In this document: piece by piece, positions 12,934-23,244 of the stretch
How the letters are laid out: each line of letters opens with the position of its first letter
Numbering within the stretch: the stretch's first letter is position 1
Assembly: GCA_022266195.1 (NCBI GenBank)
Contig: WHVY01000005.1
Location: forward strand, 7,812,001-7,876,000
From: Tetranychus cinnabarinus
Lineage: Eukaryota > Arthropoda > Arachnida > Trombidiformes > Tetranychidae
Direction: 5' to 3'
Length of the DNA: 64,000 nucleotides
Made by a program: the position numbers and the translations under genes
The notes under the pieces: model-generated
What the model was told of the DNA's origin: nothing
Databases searched by the model: none
Seen by the model: only the letters and a program-made list of their open reading frames with translations

Positions 12934-13536
12934 CAACATAACCGTCAATATTTATTCAAATTCAACCACCAGATGCAGATTCATTTACAATCTGACCTGT
13001 TACTTACCTGCCCACTTTTAATGTCTCGTCGTTTCTTTTGTTGATGACTGCAAAATCAACGAAAATACTGAGCATGATGATCATTTTATATTATCAATCG
13101 TTTTTTTGTTAAATACTTTCTTCTTTACCATTGATGTTGATTGGATTTGACGTGCAGTGTGTTCAATTATATAATATATGGAATTGATCTCTGAGCGGAC
13201 CTTCGATTCGTGATTAACGTTGGTCTGTTGCAATTTTTGATTGTAAACTAATAACTCAAAACTGTGATTCTTCATTATAAGGACTGGAAAATTAATGCAT
13301 ACTCAAAATTTGTTACACATGCCTCTTTTATTCCAAATAATTATGGTTATTGGCAAATAAATAGCATGAAAATCAGCAATAAATTTCATTTTCATTATTA
13401 TCATCATCACTGTCATCTTCATCTTCATCCGGGAGAAATTAAAAACCGAGTGATTCTTCAACTTACTTTAAATTACCATCATCAACCTCACCAACTACAA
13501 CCAATTCTAGATTTGGATATGAATTGGTAGGTAACA
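12934..13536. other. Spacer between Ly6 gene and helical-protein gene
   Basis: It holds the 3' flank of the Ly6 gene and the 5' flank or leader of the next one. An 88-codon open frame at 13264-13530 begins with a non-ATG codon and encodes a His- and Asn-rich, low-complexity string; I take it as leader sequence, not protein. Confidence 0.4.
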
Positions 13537-14229
13537 ATGATGTTCAGGGTGTCAACAGAGGCAAGTGATAGTATTAGTGGAGACAGTAATATCGGTGTTT
13601 CAGGTGATATCAACAATTGACTTAATAAAAAGTTGGATACATTATTTGGACGATGTTTTTCATCTAACCGTGGCTCAGATTATAAAAACAATAATAATAA
13701 TCATGATAATATAAGTAATAATAACAACAGTAATGAGATGATAACAACATTGGCACAAATCCGTAGCCTATCACAGGATACGTTGAATACAATGGTTAAA
13801 AAGGTTGAATTGGCTGAGAATCAATTGTTAACAAGTGTTTTAAATTCATTGCAAATACCTGGAAAATTATCACAAATTAAAGATGCATTTGAGGAAAATG
13901 TAAACAAATTGAGATCACAGGTTGATGGCCTTTCGTCAAATGCACCCATTTCAAGGATACTAAGGCACATTAAAACACAGTTACCCGATGTTTCAAGGGT
14001 AACATGTATGGATGAGCAAACATCAGAGTTACTTGAGAAAGCGACCATTCAGGTTAACACCATGATCAATGATTATACTAAACAGATTAACTCCATTGAT
14101 CACAGTTTAACCAATATTAACACTATTGTCACCCGACTCAATAGTCTGGTAGATAAATACAAGAATAATTATGTACAACAAAATACAAGCTCTGGAAGTT
14201 TACGAACATCGATTAGTTCATGGGAGTAA
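13537..14229 (+). CDS. Unknown helical (coiled-coil-like) protein
   Basis: Proposed exons are 13537-13603 and 13679-14229, giving 205 residues. The first exon starts MMFRVSTEASDSISGDSNIG. The intron, 75 bases, runs from CAG then GTGATA to TTTTTCATCTAACCGTGGCTCAG and has a CTAAC branch-like element. Its length is a multiple of three and it contains an in-frame TGA at 13618, so retention would truncate the protein. The second exon opens with an Asn-rich linker and then about 140 residues of heptad-like helices (LAQIRSLSQDTLNTMVKKVE; later ATIQVNTMINDYTKQINSID). No signal peptide or membrane segment is seen. I do not recognise the family. An alternative start is the ATG at 13738. AATAAA-like sequence near 14279 may be the poly(A) signal. 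Confidence 0.55.
13604..13678 (+). other. 75-base intron, multiple of three, with in-frame stop
   Basis: A GT-AG intron with donor context CAG before GTGATA and acceptor CTCAG preceded by CATCTAAC and a T-run. The frame stays open on both sides, and the only in-frame stop, TGA at 13618-13620, lies inside the intron. Confidence 0.5.
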
Positions 14230-15049
14230 TTATATCAAAATTATCATTAAACAAAAAAGATAAAATAAAAAAATAAGTTAAATAAATAATAATAATAATA
14301 AAGTTATAAGGCAGTGTATAAAATATAAATTAAAGACCAAATTAAAGACTGATTTTTGGGCTTCATATCCATATTTGTTTTTTTTCATGTGAATAGAATC
14401 AAATCTTTCGTCTCTTCTTTTTCATTACGAAAGAAACAAAAGAATTTCTGTTTTGTTTTAAATTTCAAAATTACAATCAGACAAGAATTATGTAGAGTGG
14501 AAAGAAGAGGAAGTCAAGAGAGAAATAGAAATAGAAAGATAGATATATGTGAGGAAAAGAGCAAGAGTGAAAGAAAGAGTGAGATGTAGAGAGATAGAGA
14601 GTTAGAAAGAGAAAAAACGGGTAACAGAATATTTTGGTTCAATGGAGATTTATATAAAGCTAAGTAGGGGGAGAAAAAAGAGAAAGGTCATCCTTGATTT
14701 TTGTGTGGTTGTCCATTGTTTTCCTTCAAGTTTGATAATGATTGAAAATATTTGTGAAGCTTATGTGTTGATGGTGGTTAATGGGTTGCTTTGATTCACT
14801 GAAAGGAGTATCCGTTTATGTGTCTGATGCATCACGGTGAGAATGTTGATTCGCTCCTTAGTGGTCTTGTTTTTTTCATGAAATGCTGATTTAGCTTCCA
14901 CAGATGGTCCAGATATAGATAATTGTCAGATTTTGGTTGTTGTAGCTTTCAGGTCGTTTTTATCTCAGTCACATTTATAGCTGGATTTTTTGTACAGAGA
15001 CTTTATAATTAATAAGTAAAACGACAATCAAACTGTTGTCCCTACGATA
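14230..15049. other. Convergent 3' flanks with purine-rich tract
   Basis: This is the shared downstream region of the plus-strand helical-protein gene and the minus-strand CPSF6 gene. A GA-rich simple tract occupies about 14495-14615 on the plus strand. I see no exon here; the open frame over the purine tract is low-complexity. Confidence 0.45.
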
Positions 15050-17397
15050 TTAATGACGACCGCCTCTATGCTCTCTTTCTCTGTCTCTGTCTCGCTCTCG
15101 ATCTCTATCCCGATCTCGGTCTCGCTCTCGATCACGATCCCTATCACGATCCCTATCTCGATCTCTTTCTCTGTCTCTATCATGTATCCTTTCATCATGG
15201 TAGCGATCTCGCTCCCGACTTCTATCTCGATAATCACGTTCTCTTTCACGACTTCGTGATCGATCTCTACGACCAGACTTTTCTCTTCTACCTCGATCAC
15301 GAGATCTGTCTCTTTCTCTAGATCTAGGCCTATCTTTGTATTTATTTGATCCGTAAGACTTAGCTTCGATTCCATGAAGTGTATCTTGTAAAGAGCTTAT
15401 CAAAATTTTACATCTCTCATCATTAGCAACCTTCGATCTTTTAATTAAAGCAATTGCTGTTAAGAGAGTATCAACAGCACGATTTAAATCACCTAAAGAT
15501 TAATCAACATTAAGAGTAAATTAGAAACTAAAAGATACAATTTTATAAGATATAATTTTGACTTACCCGCACTTGCATCTTCAACAGCCCGACTGATGGC
15601 AGAGCTTGAGACACTTCTATTTTTAGCCATTATTTCCTCATATTCAGCTTCAGTCATAGGAGGTCCTATAGAAGGATCTCCACCCATAGGACCCATGTAA
15701 TCGCCATATTGGTTGGGACCTGGAGGTACACGGTATGGATCGTTGAGTTGATTAGGTGGAACTCCTTGGTGTTGGTTGAAAAATGCTGGGTTAACATGGG
15801 GAGCTGGTCCTGAATGTGGTCCTCCTACTGGTGGCATATTAGGAACTTGTTGTAAAGGTACTTTTGATAGAAAAAGAAACAATAGTTAGCACATAGAAAT
15901 ATCAGTACAATTTTTAATAAATACCTAGAGGTCTTGGAGGCATAGCGCTTCCTTGAACATGCCCTTGACCTAAACTCATACCGCCTTGTTGAGCATTGGA
16001 AGGATGTCCTGGGTGCGATGAGTGATCTCCCCAGTCTGAAAGTGAAGATGGATGATTGGAACGATGATCTGACATTCCAGGACCTCTTAGTAATGGTTGC
16101 GATGGATTTCCTCTTTGATTTGATGGGAGTCTCATCAACGGTATTCCTGGTCGCGATGAGCCTGTATGAAGAGGTGCTTGGCCCCTTGATGCTCCTAGAG
16201 GGTGCCATGATGTTTGACCTTGGAATGGTCCTCCATTGCCTTGAGCTGACAAGGGCATTCGTGGTGTTCCTCCGAGAAGTGGACCATTTGGCCGAGGTGT
16301 TCTTGTCATCAATGGTGGCCTGAGACTTCCTGAAGTGGGATTGAAAGGACGAAGATTTGCTGTGCTGGCGCTCATATGTTGGTTGCCAGATCCTCCAGGA
16401 ATTAATTTACGTGACTGCATTTCGAAATGGTTCAAATTTGCTTTACTACATGGAGTAACCATAGGATTTTGTCCATGAATTTCACTATAAAAAATAACAA
16501 TTAGCTTAACCAATGGAAAACCAATTCATGGTGCAAATTGCAAGTAACTTACACTTTGGGAAGTTTTTCAATGACTTGGCGAACAGAGTTTTCTGATCCT
16601 AAGGTAACAACGCAAAATCCTTTGGACTGCCCATTGGCTCGATTCTCGAAAAATTTAACATCAATGACATCATTGATTCCAATATTATTAATAGCATCAG
16701 TTATATTGAGATCAGTAGTCCACTAAAGACAAACAGAAACTCTAATTAATGACCAGAATCAAACAACTTGAAATCAACTGATAAAAATTGGACGACTTAT
16801 AATCGTACTTACCCATGTTAAATTGCCCACATATATGCCTATCTTTTTGGTTGACCCTTGAAGATTATCCAGCACGAGATTGCTGGAAAGACTTTCATTG
16901 TTTGTATGTCGGGAATGATTTGAATCTTGGTTTGCAGAATAATCTTCATCATTTGATTTAATGCCAGAAGAAGTTATGACATCGTCATAAAGATCAACAC
17001 CTTGGTCATTATATTCGTTTTCCTGAGTAAGAAGAAAGAAACGGTAAATTAGAAGTGAAAACGTTTGAACGTTGAATCATAAAAAAGGCGAACAAGGAAA
17101 GCATAAAGTCAGTGCGTTTAATTAAACAAAGCAAGAAAGCATTGAAAAATAATGCAGTTTAAAAGTTGATTTTAAAGAGAGATAGGTCCATAGAAAAGAG
17201 AAGCCAGGAAAAAAGAAAGAGATCTAGAAAGACTGGTCCAATAAAACCAAAGGAAACTGGAACCCAAATGAAAGAAGTGAAGCCATGAGCAACACAAAAA
17301 AGATGACACAAAGTATAAAAAGATGTTAACAAACCTGATTAAATTCATTTATGTCAAGATCATCTGCATACAAATCAATTTCAGCACTGTCTCCCAT
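15050..17397 (-). CDS. CPSF6: Cleavage and polyadenylation specificity factor subunit 6 (CFIm68)
   Basis: Six exons read in minus order: 17397-17335, 17022-16813, 16722-16553, 16484-15925, 15860-15567 and 15492-15050. All junctions keep phase and the product is 579 residues. The N-terminus (MGDSAEIDLYADD) and the acidic LYDDV segment match the CPSF6 family. The RRM at about residues 79-150 contains IGIYVGNLTW, WTTDLN, FFENRANGQSKGF and the following HGQNPMVTPCSK, nearly identical to animal CPSF6. A Pro/Gly-rich middle of about 250 residues is followed by an RS/RD/RE-repeat tail ending HRGGRH. The protein is the large subunit of cleavage factor Im; with the 25-kDa subunit it binds UGUA elements in pre-mRNA in the nucleus and influences poly(A)-site choice. 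CPSF7 is a paralogue, but the EIDLYADD start and the overall match favour CPSF6. Its promoter lies between 17.4 and 17.8 kb. Confidence 0.93.
15053..15285 (-). repeat. RD/RE/RS-coding degenerate repeat in the CPSF6 tail
   Basis: Imperfect six-base units (GATCGA/GAGCGA type) encode alternating Arg-Asp, Arg-Glu and Arg-Ser dipeptides. The repeat opens long meaningless frames on both strands, which should not be annotated as genes. Such charged tails in CPSF6 and SR-like proteins mediate nuclear import and protein contacts. Confidence 0.8.
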
Positions 17398-18029
17398 AAT
17401 ATCAATTAGATGTGATGGTCAGAAATTAAGACCATTCGAATCTTAATTAATAAAAAGAATATAATCGGTAGAGACAGCTTGTTGATTTTGTAACAAATTA
17501 TATTTCAGTTTCACAAATAAATAAACTTCCAAAGCATAGAAAACCCAATCTGAAGCACATCACAAAGAAGAGATTATGTTACCATGGAGACACTTTTCTA
17601 CTCCATTTTTGTTCCATTATTAGCGCCAGCTTTGATTTAATATGATAATTTTCAAGTTTCTAATTATCAATTGATTCTAATCAATCAACTGATGGATTAA
17701 ATATTATTATCAAGGTGACAGAAGAAGCACTGAATATTGATGACTAATCGCATAGGATAGATTAAAAGAAGCATTAGAGTGATAACAAAATTTAAATTGA
17801 ATTATTTTTTAATTTATTATAAATAATTGAATTTCAATAATTTTTATTTTATAAAATAACAATAAAAGGTAAAATTCATTCCGATATTAATGCATGCATA
17901 AATATTAATAAACTTTTGATAATATTTTGAAACCATCTTCGATGGATCTTCATCTTCAATCACCTTCACAACCGGCAATGGTACGGAAATGGAATGTATT
18001 GCATCTTGCATCAAGTGATCTCTTTTTGA
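17398..18029. other. CPSF6 promoter and ssSPT 3' flank
   Basis: The right part is the 3' flank of the minus-strand ssSPT gene, with an AATAAA on the minus strand at about 17843-17848. The left part is the upstream region of CPSF6. No exon is seen. Confidence 0.45.
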
Positions 18030-18292
18030 TTATTTAGGCATCATAATCCAAATGAACAGTGATATTGAGACCAACAACATGGAATCTGAAGAGAAAGGGT
18101 CAAATTATTAATTAGATGATAATTTATGTAGCAAAAGAAATGTGATTGCTTATCCTTACAGAAAAAGAAGTGAATTTACTTACTGAATAACAATTTTTCC
18201 CAAGGCTCTAGCATATAAAGATTCGTTGTTAGTTCATAGACCAGGTACCAATCTTTGATCTTTTGAGTTGATCTTTTGATAATTTCAAGCAT
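18030..18292 (-). CDS. Serine palmitoyltransferase small subunit (ssSPT), 54 residues
   Basis: Two exons, 18292-18184 and 18085-18030 (minus), are joined by donor GTAAGT and acceptor TTTCTCTTCAG and give 54 residues. Residues 15-31 read WYLVYELTTNLYMLEPW, and LYMLEPWEK carries the family signature YMLEPWE. The junction gives FNSMLLVS, matching the FNSML-V segment of vertebrate SPTSSA. One hydrophobic segment follows (MLLVSISLFIWIMM), and the protein stops two residues after its proline (PK). Family members are usually about 70-76 residues, so this copy lacks the C-terminal extension after the membrane segment. In the ER membrane these subunits bind the SPTLC1/SPTLC2 heterodimer, raise its activity and tune acyl-CoA choice in the first step of sphingolipid synthesis. 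The gene is divergent from dysbindin, with 246 bases between the start codons. Confidence 0.88.
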
Positions 18293-18379
18293 GATGAAAA
18301 TAATAAAACAGTCAACTAAACCGAACTGAATTCACACCACTCCAAAAGTCAATATTGATTCAATACAATCAATCATGGG

Positions 18380-18391
18380 CCGCTAGATGGC
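18380..18391 (+). promoter_or_regulatory. CTCF-like motif in the ssSPT-dysbindin divergent promoter
   Basis: CCGCTAGATGGC matches the core CTCF pattern CCRCTAGRKGGC. It lies about 90 bases upstream of the ssSPT start codon and 150 bases upstream of the dysbindin start codon. The shared nine-mer CTAGATGGC recurs near 39 kb. Binding is inference from the motif. Confidence 0.45.
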
Positions 18392-18538
18392 TGTGTAATC
18401 AATATGAAAAATATCTCTGATATTTGCTATTTGTTGTTTTGATTAAAAATCTGGTCTTGCAAATCTCTATTTTATTATGTGGTCAATTTATTGTTATTTT
18501 ATACTTAAGCAAATCCTTTGACCTCAATCAATAATCCG

Positions 18539-19431
18539 ATGAAGACAACAAGCATGTTTGACAACTTTCGTGATAAAATACAAAACGTCCAATCCTTGTC
18601 ATCTGGGTAAGTTGATTTTGTGAAAGAGACAGAGCAAATACAATTTTATTTCAAAGGTGTTATTTTGAGCATCGTTATTTTCTCGTCTTATATTTGCTTG
18701 GATTATATTATATTAAGGTCGTAATTTTCATACTTTCTAGGTTGTTGGAACTTTCAATTGGAGAAAAGAAGAGCAAGAACCCCGTGAAGGGTGTCAATCT
18801 AAACGCCGGTTTCAAGCTACTGTCATGGCACCAAACTCATTGGGAAAAATGTCATCAAACCACTCAAGAAAATGCTGAACTGGCAGAGAAGGTTGCTCAC
18901 CAACTAGAAAAATATGAAACTGGTATAACTAGACAACAGAATGCTGTCAAAAACTTTATCAGTCTATGTGAAACTCTACCGCAACTAGAAGAGAGTATCT
19001 CAACAATAAGTGAAGATCTGAATTCTTTAAAGCGCAACATACTATGTTTGGAAGAGGCCTTAGACGAATTAAAAATTCGTAAAGAATTGGAAAATTTAAT
19101 ACAATTTAAAGTAGATCAGAAGTATAGACTAGCTCGCTATAAAGATTACAAAATAAGTGAACTGGAGTCGTTGAAATCTCGTTTAGCTGCGGATCACGCA
19201 AAGAAGATCGCCAATTATGAAAAGCTAGAGCTTTTGAAGTTAAAAGAACGACAACTAGCATATCAAGCTGCCTTTGAAGAAGATTTAAATTTTTATAAAA
19301 CTCACGGAAAGCTGATAAATAAAACCGACTCGGACGAAAAGATAAAATCACTTGAGGAAATTGAAGTAGAGCCTGATGAAGAAGACAAAAAAGCTTTGGA
19401 TCAATTTCTCGAAGATAAGGACATCATTTAA
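18539..19431 (+). CDS. Dysbindin (BLOC-1 subunit)
   Basis: Two exons, 18539-18606 and 18741-19431, are joined by donor GG then GTAAGT and acceptor ACTTTCTAG in phase 2 and give 252 residues. The first exon encodes MKTTSMFDNFRDKIQNVQ; extending the second exon upstream would read through intron sequence instead. The body is coiled coil (about residues 60-200). LLSWHQTHWEKCH and KLKERQLAYQAAFEEDLNFY match the dysbindin domain, where vertebrates have KLKERQKFFEEAFQQDMEQY. The C-terminus ends DEEDKKALDQFLEDKD, like the ALDVFL end of the conserved dysbindin core. Dysbindin belongs to BLOC-1, which sorts cargo to lysosome-related organelles and acts in presynaptic homeostasis. It is shorter than the roughly 350-residue human form because the divergent tail is absent. 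The promoter is probably shared with ssSPT. Confidence 0.88.
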
Positions 19432-21117
19432 ACTGAGCCTACAATTCACATGATTTGATCTCAGTTGTTTATCAACTTGTTTTTATATGGTCTTTTCGTT
19501 CCTAGAGGAGTCAAATTTTTAATTTAAGAAATAAGAAATTGATAATTTGCGCCAAACTTTCGAAGAAACATTCTCTGCAATACCAATCGCAATCGATTTG
19601 TTGGAACTATCCATGTGTTTTTGATATTCAAAATCTATAATTATAATGTTATGTGTCTATCGCAACTGGTTGTTTTAGGCCAATGATTCGCATATTTTTA
19701 TGATTTTTGTAAGAGTTTAAATTAAAAGATATTGACTATAACTCTACTTTTAGATTATGATCAAACGAATATGACTTAGCCATCAATATACTAACAAAGG
19801 CATTCTATTTAAGATTAATCACTAAATCAAGGTCCCCATTGTTACAATAATAAACAGGAACCAAGACATTTCGTCTTGAAATGAAATTGTGTCATTCAAG
19901 AGCAATGTTTTTCTAGTTGAACCAGCTACAATTTTTGGATGTTATCCGAAAGATGAAAAGATGTGATGATCAAGAATTATGAGGAATAAGATGAAAAAAT
20001 TTGAATTGATTGCTTAACCTTCAACTAGTTTATTAATACAATCCATGTAAGTAAACAAGGATGTTGCTTCGACTGTTTACCAACCATGGTTAAAAATAGA
20101 TGAGCAAGTTTCAATTAAATAGTGTTGAGTGAAAATTGAGACCCGATAGATAGCTAATTAAGGTAATATTCAAGTCTTTTTACCAAAGTCTATTAAAAGA
20201 TTTAATAAAAACAACTGTCACCTAAGTTGAAGACAGTAAACAACATTGAACCAGATTAATATGGTTGGTAAATGAGTCAGTGCAGTGGATTTAACAGTAC
20301 ATTGACACAAAATAAAGCAACTTGACGAATAGTTGACGCGCATTTTGTGTATACATTTTAACCAATTAATCATAAACATCGAGTGAGTAACATCTAATAA
20401 TACAATTAGCTTGAAGTTTATTAAAAATCAATCGAAGCAAAATATTGTCACGGAAAAGAGGCAAAAATTAAATGAACTTTGACATTTATTTCATTGAAGT
20501 TAATGGCCCAAACTTACTGAATTTGACATCTGGAATTTCAATATTATACTGATAGCTTTGACTACCTGTTGAAAGGTTGATATTAGTTTGCATTTGACAG
20601 TGATTAGAGTTAATTCTTGGTAATCAGAAGCAAATACTGAACATTGTCGAGCTACTTCTAGAATGTGATTTACTTAAAGATGATTGTTGATCTCCTTGAA
20701 AAATAGATTACATTGCTTTGAGTTAATCATTGTCAAAGCCTTGAGATGAATTTTTGTTTCACTAGGAACCGTAAAATTTGAATTTGCCAACCCAAATTAA
20801 AGTTTCGTGTGCATTGTTAACCATTTTTTATCGTCTTTTCATCATCCTAAGCTATAACCTCCCACTCATATGGCCAAAGAGGCTGAACATGAGGCTAAAA
20901 ACTGAATTTTAGACTGAATTTGAAGCTGATGACTCAGTGGAAGGGAGGTTGAACATTCCGACTGAATTCTCGAATTACGGATATAAGAATTGAATGTAGA
21001 TGAAGAGACATTGTCAGATTGAAAAGTGACAGTTAACAGTTAACAGTTGAAGTTTCTCCTTTGATTCGCCTTCGAAAAGTCTTATTCAGTTTTGTTTAAC
21101 CATCTAAACACCTAATT
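19432..21117. other. Intergenic between dysbindin and muscle LIM protein
   Basis: AT-rich, with no recognisable exon. Just before the LIM gene, about 21027-21050 has three near-copies of CAGTTAA, probably in the leader or promoter. Confidence 0.5.
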
Positions 21118-21569
21118 ATGCCTTTCAAGCCAGTTGAACATCCTAAATGCCCTCGTTGTAGCAAGTCAGTTTACGCTGCTGAAGAGGTTCTTGCCGGTGG
21201 ATCTAAATGGCACAAGGGTTGCTTCAAGTGTGGCCTTTGCAACAAAAGACTTGACTCAACCAATGCCGCTGAACACGGACCCACGGAGCTTTACTGCAAA
21301 CAGTGTTATGGACGTAAATATGGTCCTAAAGGTGTTGGTTTTGGCGGTGGTGCTGGTTGTTTAAGCATGGATGTTGGTGAACATCTCGGTAACACCGAAT
21401 CATCCGTATCGTAAGTTACCTTTAAATTTACACTAAAACTCAATTTCTAATCATTCTTCAAGTATTACTAATAAGAAACCTAATTGAATCTTTTTTTTCT
21501 CTTTTCACCCTTTTTTCACCCGATATCATGACCAGAAATAAGCCACATTACGCACCAACTACTGGTTAG
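21118..21569 (+). CDS. Muscle LIM protein (single-LIM CRP/Mlp60A type)
   Basis: Exons 21118-21410 and 21536-21569 are joined by donor TATC then GTAAGT and acceptor CATGACCAG and give 108 residues. The second exon adds NKPHYAPTTG to the end. One LIM domain has ligands C11, C14, H32, C35, C38, C41, C60 and C63. The Gly-rich block GPKGVGFGGGAGCL after it is diagnostic for cysteine-rich/muscle LIM proteins. Length and layout resemble Drosophila Mlp60A, which has one LIM domain and is a Z-disc and nuclear cofactor in muscle differentiation. Longer multi-LIM isoforms, as in Mlp84B, would need more exons; none were seen in the next 1.6 kb. The start ATG is followed by PFKPVEHPKCP, the usual N-terminus, so the start is secure. 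Confidence 0.92.
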
Positions 21570-23244
21570 ATTTGTATTAGTTGTTTTCATTATCCATTGT
21601 ACCTTACTTTCAACTTTGCCAATCCTTTAATCAATATGGATGTTGGATTGAAATCTAGAGATTGTTTTGATCAAACTTGATTACCAGAAATGTTTGTCAC
21701 AACACTTTAATGTTTTTAAACGGAAAATAAACGAATTAATGACAATTAATTATCATCATGCGCTAATTTGTATTAATCACATTATACAAAAAAATGAAAG
21801 TAATACAATGAGAAACAAAATGTTTGGTCCATAATTTATAAATCATTGGCTAAGTCATTTAAAAGGTTTGTTATATAAATATGATAAAAAGTTGGGAACA
21901 CAAAATGAGAATTGGTTGGACTGATGAAATACAAAATATGGTTGATGGGAAAGAACACAATTGAATTAAGAAATCAAATTTACGATTATCTGTTTATCTG
22001 GTCGTTTAAACTGTTTAACAAGATGCAATTGAAAATTTTCATCAATACTAATTTGATTTCTTTTCCAATATTATAATAAAACTGTTAACATGATATACAG
22101 ATGAATGTACATCATCCATGTATATCAATATTACAAGCGTTAAAATAATACAAAACATTACATTCTTTACTTTAACAATGAAAAAAATTTACATTACATA
22201 AATTAAACATAAATATTAATTATTGAAGCAATCAAGTGTTTCAATCGATGTCTCTAAGTAAATTTAAAGGGTAAGTTATGCTAAAAGGTGTAAAACCTCA
22301 ACAGTAATGTTAACATTGATCAACTGATTATACGATGCTAACATGGATTGAAACACTTTTACATTATTTTATATAATAAAATGATTCAAGTCTTCTCGGT
22401 GGAAACAATTGCGAGAAGATTAAATTGCAGTTAATTGCAATTCAAGATAACTTGATACAAAGGAGTTGCTGTTTATAAATTAATTGATTAACATCTTCTT
22501 TGACATGACTAATATCAAAGATTTGTATTTGTCTAGGGTTTCTATTGAAATACAATGGATTGTATTGAGACAAGCTTAGACTTACACAAACACTGAGGAT
22601 TGTGTTTGAAATTGATAGATCGAAGCAGCAAAAGTGACAAATTTGATTTTTAAATGTTGACAATTGAGTAAACATTTCAATACAATATTGATGTGTTTAT
22701 CAGCGCAAAGAGATGAAAAGTGAAACTCAATTTGACTGATCTTTCATGTAAACACACAATTGGGTTTACAGTATTAGTAACATTTGCCTGTTTTTACCAT
22801 GCTCTGTAAATTTACAATTAAATTTGATTTGTCACAATTTTGCTTATTAACTGATGAAAGGATAAGAATCTTGAAATATATTCTCATCATCTTTTTTCTA
22901 ACAGTAACATTACAAAAAGGAAAACAATAAAACAATCTGATGAGAAACAGTATTAAGATAGAGATGATGTTGGATGAAACAATTGATTTGCTTGGAAAAA
23001 AAGCTAAAAGAAAAATTAATCTTCTTCAATGGAAGAAGATTACGTTTTTATGATTTAAATTGAACAATTGGAAAATTGGACATTTTTCTTTGTCCAATAG
23101 TTATCCTAAACTTATTGATTAAACCAACACAAGAGTTGATTTGCTAGATGTAAAAGCAAACGAAATAGACTTCAATTCATTAAGAATATGGTTGAGTCGT
23201 AATTTGGTTTGGCTTCTAAATGTTACATTTTGGCAATTTTTTCA
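21570..23244. other. Convergent 3' flanks of muscle LIM and Regnase genes
   Basis: AT-rich, with no exon recognised. It probably holds the 3' UTR of the LIM gene at the left and the long 3' UTR of Regnase at the right. Regnase-class transcripts often carry regulatory stem-loops in their UTRs, but I could not identify one by eye. Confidence 0.45.

Noticed and set aside
13264..13530. 88-codon frame upstream of the helical-protein gene
   Set aside because: It starts at GTG and encodes a His/Asn-rich low-complexity string with no family; it is better explained as leader sequence.
13618..13620. Stop-codon readthrough or selenocysteine at an in-frame TGA
   Set aside because: A standard 75-base GT-AG intron containing the TGA explains the interrupted frame more simply, and no selenium-insertion element was seen.
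15028..15375. Glu/Ile-rich and Ser/Ile-rich frames overlapping the CPSF6 tail
   Set aside because: They are alternate readings of the RD/RE-coding repeat; only the frame continuing the spliced CPSF6 exons makes a family member.
15825..16323. Other frames over the CPSF6 Pro/Gly-rich exon
   Set aside because: Composition-driven open frames without splice support; the CPSF6 frame is fixed by its neighbouring exons.
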